DNA of 64,000 nucleotides, from NCBI RefSeq assembly GCF_963678635.1, contig NC_087066.1:13686517-13750516 (forward strand), read 5' to 3'. Each line of letters starts with the position of its first letter. Within the stretch, counting starts at the first letter, position 1. The notes under the pieces were generated by a model. It saw nothing but the letters and a program-made list of their open reading frames with translations, did no database searches and was not told the DNA's origin. Below are positions 10,124 through 21,048 of the stretch, piece by piece. Both the position numbers and the translations under genes were made by a program. Source of the stretch: Symsagittifera roscoffensis. Taxonomy: Eukaryota; Xenacoelomorpha; Acoela; Convolutidae.

Positions 10124-11327
10124 ATGGTGAGGGTGAGCCAAGTATCACCGACGGCTCTGGCAACGATGAACTCCTCAGATGGTTTCAGGGACACGAATCC
10201 CAGGACGAAGGCACAGGAGCTGTGCACCCCGAGGGAGTCCGTGGCTCCTCAGCAGACATCGCAATCTGCCTCGAGTTCTCCGAATACGATACCAGACCCC
10301 TCAGATACCTATTTGGCTCCTCGTTTCAAGGAGTAGTTCAATCAGGTAGCTAGAGCGACGAAGGACGAGATCAACAGGACCAGTGGACAAACGCTGGGTA
10401 GGGTCGTCTTTCGCGAATGCCTTGATCGCTCTCCGAGCGAATCGGAACGAACATCTCGAGCCATAGTACCAGCGGGACCTACAGGCGACAAAATTGCTTT
10501 GAGACATCGCGTAGTGGACGTCAGAAAGAACTTGACGGTCCGCAACTTCTCCTTGCAAAAAGTTGCAGAGCATGCTGGGTACCAACGATGTTTCAAAGGT
10601 TCCGGTTACCCCAGAGGGCAATTGGGAACCCTGCTGGTCTGCCGCTTGAATGAATTGAAAGAAAAGTATAAACCGAGACTCGTGGTGCTGTGCACAATTC
10701 CGCAGAATCTGGAGGTGGGTACACCAGTAGCCGATTTCTTGAATGGCAATGTCACCCGATGAAATGAAATGACCCGCAACCTGGTGAGGAGCAGTCCGAG
10801 CGACCTGCGGGTCAAGGATCTCGAGAACACGTTTCATATGACTGACCATCTCGCACTCAACACGGAGGGGATACACTTCAATACACCAAAAGGAAGGCGC
10901 TGGATTAACGACGTGTTTCAGACGAAGATTGAGAAGATGGAGGATGAGTTAAGGACGACCGACTCTCTGGCTCGGACCAGTTTGTCCGGAGGAGGCAGAG
11001 TGAGGGCCAACGTGCCGGAGCCGCTCGCCAGTCGTCTCGGGCCCCTAGCAATGGAAGCGGGTGCAACTGCTCCCGCGGCTTCAAGCTCAGATGTAAGAGA
11101 AAGACTGGGGACTGCTCCCCCCCCCCCCTAGAAGACAACTCTTGAAAAGCCAGCTAGGGAGCCCAATTGATCAGAGTCAGACGAGCTCTCAAACCGCAGC
11201 GAGGACTAGTAACCTGCGCGCGACGGCTTCTGCTTCTGCAGGAAACCAATCGACGAGTGCTACACCGGCGGAGGGAATTGAGCCAAATAGTGTGCTGCTC
11301 TGCATTCGTCCAGATCCCAGCGGTTAG
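10124..11327 (+). pseudogene. SGNH/GDSL-hydrolase-like domain and Ser/Pro-rich tail
   Basis: Four frames in succession: 10124-10336, 10499-10762, 10769-11131 and 11142-11327. The second and third are separated by one TGA at about 10760, and together they read RPRLVVLCTIPQN-type sequence (KPRLVVLCTIPQN), then NGNVTR, NEMTRNLV, DLENTFHMTDHLALNTEGIH and FNTPKGRRWINDVFQ. A hydrophobic strand ending in P-N, a DLE segment and a final (D/E)GIHFN motif are the pattern of SGNH esterases, where D-x-x-H supplies catalytic residues. Here Glu replaces Asp (EGIHFN). I cannot see the N-terminal GDS block. The tail is Ala/Ser/Pro-rich, and it contains a run of Cs at 11118-11128 that encodes prolines. SGNH domains are known in some LINE ORF1 proteins. 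Confidence 0.45.
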
Positions 11328-12084
11328 GGATAATAAAAAGTTGACATTCTGCCGAACTTGAACATGAACACGTTAACGTAGCGAGCAGATGCAAGAAATA
11401 TGGTGGGCGGAGACAGCCCCACAGTGCCGAGATTATACCGCATACCGGGCATGGACTGGCTATCAGCAGAACAGGAGCAGTTTAGCTCTGCTACGGCACT
11501 CATGTTCGTGAACCTTGATGGATTGCCTTAAGACAAAACCTTTGGACCCCTGAACAGCTGATCCCTGACGGACGTCCGTCGGATGGCCAGAGAATTGACG
11601 CCGCCTCCCCGGAGGAGCAAATTTATGACAGAAAAAAGGCCCAATAATATACACCACAAATTGTATCGGCAGTTTTCCAAACCACCCGGCCAATTGCTCG
11701 GTGAGTACTCGAGAGATTATCCCCGAGCAACCTCCGTGGAGGGGGACGACAAGAGTTACGAGGGACTAAAGACACCAATCGGTGATAACCTGTTTGCTGC
11801 CTATGATCCCCTTGACATCAAGCGCGCCAAATATCTGATAGTGGCAACTTCGGATTCCCTTTATACGGCGGGCTCTTTCTTTTCGCCCCTGAATTTTCTT
11901 GGCCCCCTTGAAGTTCTTGACAGCTCCTAAATTGGATTGGGGACAATCAGTGGGCATGACGATAAGCGTGCATAGGGCGGTCACCATGGACCCACAAATG
12001 ATAATAATTGCCGGCTCCAATGATCACCTACAGAGCGGAGGATTGTTGACTCGTCTGATGGATGGATCGATTCCCAGTAATTAG
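11328..12084 (+). pseudogene. Broken coding stretch of the cassette, unknown product
   Basis: Frames at 11583-11930 and 11899-12084 carry the signal (KFMTEKRPNNIHHKLYRQFS and DNLFAAYDPLDIKRAKYLIV). The stretch 11328-11582 is coding-like but broken in all phases. The sequence is globular in style, with no motif I recognise. It continues the same direction and composition as the SGNH-like region, and the two overlapping frames imply a shift around 11900-11930. Confidence 0.4.
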
Positions 12085-12390
12085 GTCATGGGAGAGGCAA
12101 TCATGACGTTACTTTCGGCCATGACCGAAGTAGAGACATCAGTGAAGCGACACTTCACTAAGAGCATGGTGAAAATAATTTTCACTTAGATATGCCAAAT
12201 TGCCAGAAACCTTGCAAGTTGAGAACACGATGGTTACCACGCTAGTGGAGGCACAATTCAACGTGATCATATTAGCGCCGAATAGAATTGTTGATCCTAA
12301 TAACTAATATCCACTTCGTTCTGAACTTCCGGTTGTCTGGGCGGACATTTCGAACGTCATCCAGGGGTTCAAGAACACAGCAAGACTCGA
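12085..12390 (+). other. Interrupted segment within the cassette
   Basis: No frame longer than a few dozen codons. Composition is still similar to the flanking coding frames, so this is probably decayed coding sequence rather than a spacer. Confidence 0.35.
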
Positions 12391-13140
12391 GTGGTGATGG
12401 ACGAAGTCCTGGGGTTGGAACTGTTCAACCTCGCCAGGTCGCTAAAACTCAGATCAGGAGTAGACAGGGACCATGTTTTAGTGAAACAGGTGGCGAATAA
12501 CCTCAGACAAGTGGATTATTCTAGTAACCCACAGGGGAGGACTGTCAGAAGGAATCTGACATCAGCGGAAGAGGACCTCATGGCACTGGCCATGAGGATA
12601 AGGCCACACACTAACTCATGATTGTAATTTTCTCCGAGAGTGTGTGCCTTGGGAGAAGATGCTTTTGAGAATGCTCCAGCGGTGATTAAAGAAATACACG
12701 TGTACCTGAAGAGTTTGTTGAATGACCGGGAGCAAGCTTGGGACAAGATGCTGCAATTGATGCAAGACATGAATGCAATGTCGCCAGACATATTTCAGGC
12801 GGATATTTTGGCCACTAAGGCACAATCTGAGAGATCTGTCGCCATTCTGGGAGGAATGGGAGTGGGATGGACGCCATCCTTCTTGTCCACGTGTTACCCG
12901 AGGGTCTCCAGTAATCTGATTGCGAGCTTCGTCAAGGACATCCGAAAACTTTCAATTGATCTGGTGTTGGCACTGTATGTGACGTTTGGCCATGAGAACT
13001 TCGTGAGGGGACCTGCGAATCTATTCACCCAAGCATTGGCGGACCTGAGCCTGGATAGTCTACTCACCCTGATTGCGATGACATATGGTCGGTTGGGCGA
13101 TTTGTTCATGCTCTTGCGTTACCGCGAACAACTGCATTGA
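12391..13140 (+). pseudogene. Helical unknown protein of the cassette
   Basis: Frame 12391-12621 (ELFNLARSLKLRSGVDRDHV) and frame 12640-13140 (166 codons) follow each other with a stop and phase change near 12620. The second is mostly helical with regular Leu spacing (VIKEIHVYLKSLLNDREQAW; LADLSLDSLLTLIAMTYGRL). It looks like a genuine folded protein without catalytic motifs I know. The frame ends at 13140, then degenerates for about 140 bases before the next coding signal. Confidence 0.5.
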
Positions 13141-14091
13141 ACGAGCCGAGAATTCAACGCTTAGTTGGAAACCGGCTCATATCGTAAAAAGAAGAATTGG
13201 AGAAAGCTCTTGCTCCAGTATCTCCTGCAACAGTACAGGAGCGTCACAGGAGAAGACGGGAGTGAACGAGTGTAAGCTGTATTGTGTTATGCCTCTGCTA
13301 ACAGATCTGGCCGTGATGATGCGGATCGATCCGCTGGCTCTGGTCTTCGGACTAAGGGATTTGGTCATGGTGGTATATGGACCAGTGATGTCATGCGCGT
13401 TTCCAGACGTACAAGTGAAAGCGTACATGAACTCGGTATTGTACTTCAATTTAGTCTCAGTGGTAGATTGTTCCTTGTTAAATTGGGAGGAACAGAAGGA
13501 GTTGAGAGGGCTGGCCAGTGACGATAGGTTGTTCGGAAGAGTAGCGGAGCCAGGATGGATATTGATGGACTTTAACAACAGTTTCAAGTCACGTATTGGC
13601 GATGTAGACCTTTCCCACATCCAGTTTAACCCCAAGCTCTGGAAGCTATGCGACGAGTGGTGAAAGACACGGAAGAGTCGATGAGGGTCCCGGCTTGGCC
13701 GAACTCGTATGCACACGTCACGCAAAATCAGGTGGTATGGCTGGCTGGATCTAGTTCTCTGCCGAGCCAAGGCCCACGATACCCCCCGATAAGGAAGATG
13801 CTGCTGGGATTCACGTTTCCTGTTGTTGCCCCCCGTATTGGAGCAGCTCGTGACGCAGAAGAGAGAATGCGAAAATGGAGTGAAGGGATGGAGCCGTGCT
13901 TCATCAGTTGCAATGTGGCGGCGATACAAGCCTTTGGCTTCAGTTTCCCTGATGCATGGAGCCAAATGAAAATTAAACCACCACTCTCCAGGAAACCCGA
14001 CGTTTCCTCTGACGTGTTGAGTAATGTATACACATCAGCTGACAATTGGTCCAGGTTGAAATGGCCAGTAGAGGTGAAAGTGGTTTGTTGA
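13141..14091 (+). pseudogene. Unknown protein with hydrophobic segments, cassette middle
   Basis: The convincing part starts near 13288 in the frame ending at 13663 (MPLLTDLAVMMRIDPLALVF; VYGPVMSCAFPDVQVKAYMN) and shifts into 13648-14091 (LLGFTFPVVAPRIGAARDAE). The first part has a long apolar stretch but no clear membrane segment. The two frames overlap by 16 bases, so one indel probably joins a single ancestral ORF. No family recognised. Confidence 0.5.
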
Positions 14092-15308
14092 AGGTGCCAC
14101 AGGGGCTTAGGGGAGTCACATACATGACGGTTGACGAGCTGGTGCCATATGGCGACGAGTCGGTGGAGGTCCTGATGAACGACGAGTTGTTCTACCACGC
14201 ATAGGACCTGACCGTACCGGCGCGGCCGGACTCGGGCATGGATGAGCCCCAAGGCCCTTCGGGACCTGGGCCAAGACCAGATGCAAATGATGATGACCAG
14301 ATGGACCAGGACGACGATCCTATGGAGTGAAAGGAAGACAATTCAGGTGGAATAGACTTAGGTGCGTTAGAAAGGGACTTGCTGGAGTATCAATTCAGTG
14401 AAGCCGACGACGACGGGGAAGTCGATGGCCATCTATTGTTGATGACGCCATCGTCTTTCACGTCCCCTACGAAGGATGCACCAGCCAGCCTGTCCCCAGT
14501 GGACCCGATAGGCCTGTCATTGGACTACCGGAGTAGGGTTGCACAGAAACTGCTCAATTAGTACCTAGGAGGAGAATAATTGACGAGACAATGAGGGTGT
14601 CCTTCCTGGGCACGTTGCCAGTGGAGGAGTGGCAGATATACCAGAGCGAACTTGAACAGAAAGCAGGTGTGACCTGGAACCGACGTGATACAGAGGTACG
14701 GGTCGCAGTCCGTAATGAAGGTAGGGTTGAATCATCCCATCAAGCGCGAGGTTCTAGGGAAGCTAATGAGCTCCACAGAGTCTGACGTTCTGACCGAGTA
14801 GTTACGGAAGACAGTGCCGATGATCATCAGATCATGAGAAAACGGCCCGTCAGGCGAGCCAAGAAAGGGCTGAAGAGGTTGAAGGGGAGAAAAGGAAGCA
14901 AGACAGTGAATCAGAAAGTAGTGAGGTCGAGTGGCCTCGTTGGCAAAGGTAGCCTCGTTGGCAAATGTTATTGGCGGCCTCGACCTCAACAGCCACGAGA
15001 TCGAAGAAAAGTGCACGAACCTTGGCGGATACAAAGCTCGAACTGGAAGTCATCAGTCAGTGTTGATCTGGAGAGCTCGATAACTATAAAACCTCGCGAA
15101 CAAACATGGCCCGGATGAAACTGGAGGGACAAATCGGCGTGGTCGAGTACAGTCGGATCACAAAACCCGTCCACATGGGTGTTCCACCGGGGGTAACGTG
15201 GAGATGCTTAAAGCGAGGAACTCAGCGAGAAAGCCTTGAGCGAGAAGCACGCCATGAAGGAGTACTTGAAGGAAATGACGGAAAACTATAATCTGAATCG
15301 AAAATAAT
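14092..15308 (+). pseudogene. Acidic and low-complexity fragments of the cassette
   Basis: Several short frames: 14379-14561, 14591-14785, 14834-15118 and 15106-15291. The first is Asp/Ser-rich and acidic, and the third is Arg/Lys-rich (RRAKKGLKRLKGRKGSKTVN). A direct repeat is visible near 14933-14966 (GCCTCGTTGGCAAA-like word twice, 18 bases apart). The disorder and frame breaks suggest a flexible linker that accumulated indels. No domain recognised. Confidence 0.35.
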
Positions 15309-15875
15309 ATGGCCTCAGAAGCAAACGAAATCGGGCTGGAGAAATCGTTAGAAATCTTTTGGAGGGTGGCCCTCCAAAGATACTTCAATGAGAGCATGCA
15401 TGCACCTGCGACAGTGGCAGCATACCTGGCCTACCCATGTGCAAGAACCGACTTGCAAGTGCGACTGGCCTGGTTCCTGATGGGAGTCAAAAGATCTGAG
15501 TATGAGGCCAGTAACGATTCTAAATCAAAGGAACAGGAGCTGGAACTAATGCAAGCCCTGCTAGTATTGATTAGTAGAGACGACTCTGCGATAGCCTGGG
15601 CTAAACGCAAAGATTCCCTCTGTTTTGTGAGATTCGTGGTGGATCGCATCTCCACCTCTATATTGGAAGAATGTGTAAAAACCGTTTGGCAAGGGGGAGT
15701 TGATCCCGAACAAATTTTTCTGAGGGCTCTTCTGGAGTTGTATCAGGACATGCCAATTTTGATACACATTAAGGAGTTTCACGACATAGAGAGCTATCGC
15801 AGACTGGAGGAAGTAAGAAGATACTCGAACAAGGAGTTGAAACTGAGCTGTGAGTCAATTGAGGCGGTCAGGTAA
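15309..15875 (+). CDS. Helical 188-codon unknown ORF
   Basis: A clean open frame starting with ATG at 15309 and closed by TAA at 15873-15875. It is rich in Leu, Ala, Glu and Arg with strong amphipathic spacing (LEKSLEIFWRVALQRYFNES; LVRFVVDRI-type strand near the middle), so it is probably an all-helical fold. No signal peptide, membrane span or catalytic motif. It is the longest undamaged frame in this part of the cassette and lies 62 bases before the next frame, suggesting one original polyprotein or adjacent genes. Function unknown. Confidence 0.5.
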   Translation: MASEANEIGLEKSLEIFWRVALQRYFNESMHAPATVAAYLAYPCARTDLQVRLAWFLMGVKRSEYEASNDSKSKEQELELMQALLVLISRDDSAIAWAKRKDSLCFVRFVVDRISTSILEECVKTVWQGGVDPEQIFLRALLELYQDMPILIHIKEFHDIESYRRLEEVRRYSNKELKLSCESIEAVR

Positions 15876-15937
15876 CAGAATGATTATGCAACACTATGAA
15901 ACTGAAGTCATTCCAATACGTGTGAGGCATACCAGGC

Positions 15938-16522
15938 ATGGCGTACAACCCCTTTACGGTCGAGGAAGCCAGATATGCATATTTTGACTCTGAACAGGTC
16001 ATAATACTTGATTTCTGGGTCGAACGAGTCAGGGAAACTGGCATGCTAGTGGTGGAACCACTCAAGCTGGGAATCATTTTGGAGGAACGAGTGGTTGAAC
16101 CCTCGTTTCCCGAGCTGAAGGGGGCAGATGAATTTTCAATGTGGTTCATTGGACGGTCCTCTGAAGACCAAAGCTTAGTAACCATGTGGGATATAACGGC
16201 AGATCTCGCATTGGACCTGGATGATGACGCGAATTTGCATGATTTAGCCATGATACACCATCAGTTGGCCCTGAAAGTAGCAAAGCAGAACGGCAGACCA
16301 ACCACGGAATTGTCCGAGGGAAGTTCTCCAAATAGTTGGTTGAAACAGGGCGCCTGTTTAGCTTCCAGTTGTGGAATGGAAGGACACATGTGTGGTACGG
16401 GCCATTGTCTGAATACGCTGAGTGAGCAACATCGCCAACTAGCTCAATTGTATGGGAGGTTAAGCATGTCGGACAAAATTGAAATGGAATTGATTGCGGA
16501 CTGCGACGGAGGATCACTTTAG
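15938..16522 (+). CDS. 194-codon unknown ORF with Cys/His cluster
   Basis: Open frame from ATG at 15938 to TAG. The N-terminal half is beta-like (VEEARYAYFDSEQVIILDFW). The second half is helical and has a Cys/His cluster, QGACLASSCGMEGHMCGTGH followed by C, which could be a degenerate metal site. No known zinc-finger spacing fits exactly. Downstream, coding sequence continues in another phase up to the duplicated segment at 16,682. Confidence 0.5.
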   Translation: MAYNPFTVEEARYAYFDSEQVIILDFWVERVRETGMLVVEPLKLGIILEERVVEPSFPELKGADEFSMWFIGRSSEDQSLVTMWDITADLALDLDDDANLHDLAMIHHQLALKVAKQNGRPTTELSEGSSPNSWLKQGACLASSCGMEGHMCGTGHCLNTLSEQHRQLAQLYGRLSMSDKIEMELIADCDGGSL

Positions 16523-17522
16523 GATTTTGCAGCATGACGAGCTCGATCGAATCGTTAGAATACCTGGAGCGTGCCACGGACTGGTTCAGTCTTTAGGTGT
16601 GGAAGTGTTCCCTGGAGACGGAGCAGAAGATTGGAGGTTGGCGAGAAGCTCTAGAAAACGAGATTAATTTTAAAGACAGTGAGGCTCATCATAGACCTAC
16701 TGGCTCGAGATATCTGTTGGGTTCGAGGTCCGCACCATATTTCAATAGTGGGTAACCTACGCACATGGTGGTGATGGACGCAGCAGGTGTTGGTCGACCA
16801 ACTCTTCTCTGTACCAAAATGCGTGAGGTTGGCCAGCATGTCGGAGATGTCACATGATTTACTGACGAAGATCATTCGGGCCGTCCCGAAGAGATATGAA
16901 GGCGAGTTACAGGACGTAGTGGTTGATAATTTCATGGGGATGAGTGAAGTTAATGTGAGTGAAACCGGAAGAAGAAGGCGAGCGGAGCTTTACGCACCGA
17001 ATTCCCCACCATTGATGAGAAAGACGACGTACATCGAATTATGACAGAAGTGGAACCATTGCTAGGAGCTTTAGGGTACCAGACAGGGAGGAAAATTTTG
17101 ATGACCCATAGGGAGTATCCTTGTCACTGCCTGGCGCAGACGTTTTGGTACCCCAAGCGCTGAAACCTGATGCTAGTATAGGACGTGGAGGAGTTGTACT
17201 CCACGAGGTTGCCCGGCCAAAACTGCCGATGTCGATTGTGGTGGCGAGTGCCATGCTGACGGTGAGGTGGTTGTTAGCCAAAGCGCGCATCAGGGAGCAG
17301 GAGACGACTGGGCCGACGCCTGAACAACTTAGTAGCGTGAAGTTCAACAACAACTTGGATCTTTTCAGATCCACTTGCAAGGTTCTGAGGATACCCAAAG
17401 CCATTGAGAGGATATCGGCGAAGCAGAAGTTGATGGCTTGGTTCCGTGCAGTTGTGACGTCATGGATGTATGAACGCTCGAAACGTCCAGGAAAACGAAA
17501 GCCTATCAATCCTTCCAGCTAA
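16523..17522 (+). pseudogene. 3' end of the GC-rich cassette, copy 1
   Basis: Frames 16787-17044 (SEMSHDLLTKIIRAVPKRYE) and 17121-17522 (SIVVASAMLTVRWLLAKARI; ends with GKRKPINPSS and TAA at 17520-17522). From 16,682 onward the sequence is repeated at 24,811-25,655 with about 95% identity by eye. The predicted products are helical and basic at the C-terminus. In this copy the cassette is cut off right after the stop and joined to the chimeric repeat unit. Copy 2 carries on for 330 more coding bases. Function unknown. Confidence 0.55.
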
Positions 17523-18808
17523 ATATTGAGTGCGATGGCAAAAATATTTGATTATACTTGGTGAGTGACCATAAATTAATTTTAATGAGTGCGTGGCGGT
17601 GCCACGTCCCAACTTTTTAATCAACAAAAGCGAGAAAACATTTTATGGAGAGATGACGTAAGTAGTCGAAACAGAAATTTTATCTAGGAAATTCCTCATG
17701 GTGCAAATTTTGTAAAAAAAAGATGGAAGGTAGTGAGATGTAGTACGATGCCACTTATGACACGCGGTGAGTTGAGGTGGAGTAGATAAAATGTATTTTC
17801 TATTGCGATTTGTAAAGTTGATTATAGAGAACTGGAACACTACTTGACGATAACACGGAGTTATGCGATCAATGGACATTGAGTGGGGCTGTCCGTGGAG
17901 TATGTGCCATTCCCCCGTATTGGCACAGCGGAACCTGCCGTCACAGTAGAAACACGACGTTAGAGGCCTAAACGGTCCTTTATTGATAAAACGGAGGGTG
18001 GAAATATTTAGAAGAAAAATTTTAGAAAGTTTTGAATGGCGGCGGAACATTTCCGAGAAATGTAAAAACGGCCATATTTAGCCGAGAAATCATTAGAAAA
18101 GAAGAAAAATTGATTAGCTCCTGGAAAATAGTCGAAAACAAAACAAAAGAAAAGACGAAGCCTCTTATCGTGACGATCCCGCACAATAAGACAACTAACT
18201 GAAGCTGATAGGAAGAAAGGAGGTTTGAGTGGGACAGCTGGAAGGAACAGTACCCGCCCATGCCACGAAATCGGACGCCCCGCGCTTAGAGACTGTCGTA
18301 TGTTGAGAGACTATAATAAATTAATTCTAAAGCTACTCTGATGTCCCCAGCATTTGAATTAACCCCGGTTTCAATTGTTTTTTTTTTAGAATATGAGTAG
18401 CTAGGAAGAGGAAAGGGTCAATCCATCTCCAATGGATTTAATATACAGCTGTCACTAAAAACATATTAAAATAGGAAATTCGGGCCGTGTTTTATTTAGT
18501 AATCATGTAGTCTGGGGATCCGAGACCCAGCTATGTGATTATCTTCGCATGTGAACGAGAGCTGATAGGAAGTCGTTTGACTGATGGCCTAAAATTGGTT
18601 ACGTTTTATTTAGCCCTAAACACACCAGAAAATCAACTGGCTAAGTTTAGACGAGGAAAACGAGTAGAATTTAGGTAGCTGACGCCAGCCAGTCGCCTAT
18701 AGGAGCTTTTTCTACGCTCCGTCATTATGTAATTTTTGGGCGAATGTTACAATTGTTAGCTGATTCACATCAAAAACAAAGAATTCGATAATTATTTCAC
18801 AGTACACT

Positions 18809-19045
18809 TTAGGACAAAAAATAAATAATAATTGACTTACACGCATTTACATATTGTTTCAACAAAGTCCCATACACAAGCCTTATGTAGTGGACAAAGT
18901 TTAATGAGCACTGTTTTACAATCTTGGTTGAAAAAAGTCTCGGGTGTTCAATTGAAAAGCAATCTATCTCTCTTTTTTCTGGAGTCTTAGCTCTGAAGAA
19001 AAACAGAATAGATAGTACAGAGACAATAACGATGCAAAGTCTCAA
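18809..19045 (-). pseudogene. Small membrane protein T, unit 1
   Basis: A 78-codon minus-strand frame with an N-terminal hydrophobic segment (IVIVSVLSILFFF, about residues 5-17) and then a polar, Cys-containing part (REIDCFSIEHPRLF). A homologue lies at 32,900-33,209, likewise just after a capsid gene and before the protease, so this is the conserved gene between capsid and protease in the Polinton-like element. The N-terminus in the longer homologue extends about 20 residues further. Function unknown. A membrane-anchored virion or lysis component is only a guess. Confidence 0.6.
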
Positions 19046-19140
19046 AAACTTACAAAAAATTTTTAGGAACCTGAAATTTAGAGAAAAACAAAAATTTTTG
19101 TGACTGTTTTGAATTTGTCAATTTGAACGTTTGCTAGTTC

Positions 19141-19393
19141 TTGTCCCTAGATTATCACTTCCGTTACGTGATCCAGGGGAAACTGGAAAAACATTTCCAA
19201 TCTCATGCTGTTCACTAAATTTTGGATATTTAACTGTTCAACTGAATTCAACATGAAAAGTAGAATAAAAATATTTTGAAAATCTTCCATAGGAAGAGCT
19301 GGAAAATCTTCGTCATACTGCGCTGCTTTCCTTGTTGTAACATAGGGGCAACAAGGAGAAAGTGTATCTAATGAAATAACTGCTCCTCAACGC
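19141..19393 (-). pseudogene. Major capsid-like protein, C-terminal fragment, unit 1
   Basis: Reads on the minus strand, in one phase, through segments such as ISLDTLSPCCPYVTTRKAAQ, EDFPALPMEDFQN and RLEMFFQFPLDHVTEVI, then a stop. This is the C-terminus of the protein family often labelled F54H12.2-like, which I associate with capsid proteins of Polinton/adintovirus-like elements. The upstream edge is an abrupt junction with retroelement 3' sequence at 19,393/19,394. It lies directly before the membrane-protein remnant, as in the longer copies. Confidence 0.75.
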
Positions 19394-19767
19394 CGAGATG
19401 GCAGTGAAGAGAGAGGAAGAAAAACTTAAATGTCTTTGTGCGGTAAAAATGTACCAATGAACTAAGATTGATCATTGAAAAATTTTAAACGTTTGTTTTG
19501 ATGTAGTTTGGTTAAACCAAGCTTTGAGAATTGTTATATTGTTGCAATTGTTGAATAACAATAGAAATTTTAGTTAATTTATTTTTATTCATATATATAG
19601 GATATAGGTGAGTATATTTACCTATTCAAACCCGTTTAAGATACATGATTTTAACCTGTGTAAGACACATGTTCATTTTTTGGCGACCTGGTAGGCTTTG
19701 AGTACGCTCTCTTGAAGAGGGTGAGTACCTCATTACCTTTCCTAGCCACAGAGTTCCTTACTTTTAA
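19394..19767 (+). mobile_element. Retroelement 3' terminal segment, unit 1
   Basis: Begins with CGAGATGGCAGTGAAGAGAG, as at 21,635 and 25,992, where it directly follows the cassette coding end. It then becomes AT-rich with TATATATAGGATATAGG and passes TTGGCGACCTGGTAGG. The combination could be a 3' UTR and LTR followed by a primer-binding-site-like TGGCGACC, but LTR ends are not established. Confidence 0.4.
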
Positions 19768-21048
19768 TATTGAGGGCGACGGCAAAAATAACTGATTATA
19801 CTTGGTGAGTGACCATAAATTAATTTTAATGGGTGCGTGGCCGTGCCACGTCCCAACTTTTTAATCAGCAAAAGCGAGAAGAATTTTTATGGGGAGATGA
19901 CGTAAGTAGTCGAAAAGAAATTTTATCTAAGAAACTCCTCATGGTGCAAATTTTGTAAAAAAAAGTTGGAAGGTAGTGAGATGTAGTACGATGCCACTTA
20001 TGACACGCGGTGAGTTGAGGTGGAGTAGATAAAATGTATTTTCTATTGCGATTTGTAAACTTGATTATAGAGAACTGGAACACTACTTGACGATAACCCG
20101 GAATTATGCGATCAATCGGACATTGAGTGGGGCTGTCCGTGGAGTATGCGCCATTCCCCCGTATTGGCACAGCGGAACCTGCCGTCACAGTAGAAACGAC
20201 GTTAGAGGCCTAAACGGTCAATTATTGATAAAACGGAGAGTGGAAATTTTTAGAAGAAAAATATTAGAAAGTTTCGAATGGCGCCGGAACAATTCCGAGA
20301 AATGTAAAACGGCCATATTTAGAAGAGAAATCATTAGAAAAGAAGAACAATTGAATTAGCTCCTGGAAAATAGTCGAAAACAAAACGAAAGAAAAGACGA
20401 AGCCTCTTATCGTGACGATCACGCACAATAAGACAACTAACTGAAGCTGATAGGAAGAAAGGAGGTTTGAGTGGGACAGCCGGAAGGAACAGTACCCGCC
20501 CATGCCACGAAATTGGACGCCCCGCGCTTAGAGACTGTCGTATGTTGAGAGACTATAATAAATTAATTCTAAAGCTACTCTGATGTCCCCAGCATTTGAA
20601 TTAACCCCGGTTTTAATTGTTTTTTTTAGAATATGAGTAGCTAGGAAGAGGAAAGGATCAATCCATCTCCAATGGATATAATATACAGCTGTAACTAAAA
20701 AGATATTAAAATAGGATATTCGAGCCGTGTTTTATTTAGTAATCATGTAGTCTGGGGATCCGAGACCCAGCTATGTGATTATCTTCGCATGTAAACGAGA
20801 GCTGATCAGAAGTCGTTTGACTGATGGCCCAAAATTGGTAACGTTTTATTTAGCCCTAAACACACCAGAAAATCAACTGGCTAAGTTTAGACGAGGAAAA
20901 CGAGTAGAATTTAGGTAGCTGACGCCAGCCAGTCGCCTATAGGAGCTTTTTCTACGCTCCGTCATTATGTAATTTTTGGGCGAATGTTACAATTGTTAGC
21001 TGATTCACATCAAAAACAAAGAATTCGATAATTATTTCACAGTACACT

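Larger units (their letters stand above)
17524..19767. repeat. Chimeric tandem unit 1 (about 2.24 kb)
   Basis: Three consecutive direct copies start at the word TATTGAG (17,524; 19,768; 22,009). Each unit holds about 1.25 kb of conserved non-coding sequence, a minus-strand membrane-protein remnant, a minus-strand capsid C-terminus and a retroelement-like 3' segment beginning CGAGATGGCAGTGAAG. Units 1 and 2 differ by scattered substitutions. Units 2 and 3 are almost identical. Confidence 0.9.

Noticed and set aside
13177-13965. Minus-strand 262-codon frame, the longest on that strand in the first half
   Set aside because: Opposite two plus-strand frames with clearly better protein-like sequence; no domain and no conserved counterpart.
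17643-18261. Minus-strand frames of 135 and 79 codons in the repeat units
   Set aside because: Repeated in the units but broken differently in each, with no recognisable domain; treated as non-coding repeat sequence.
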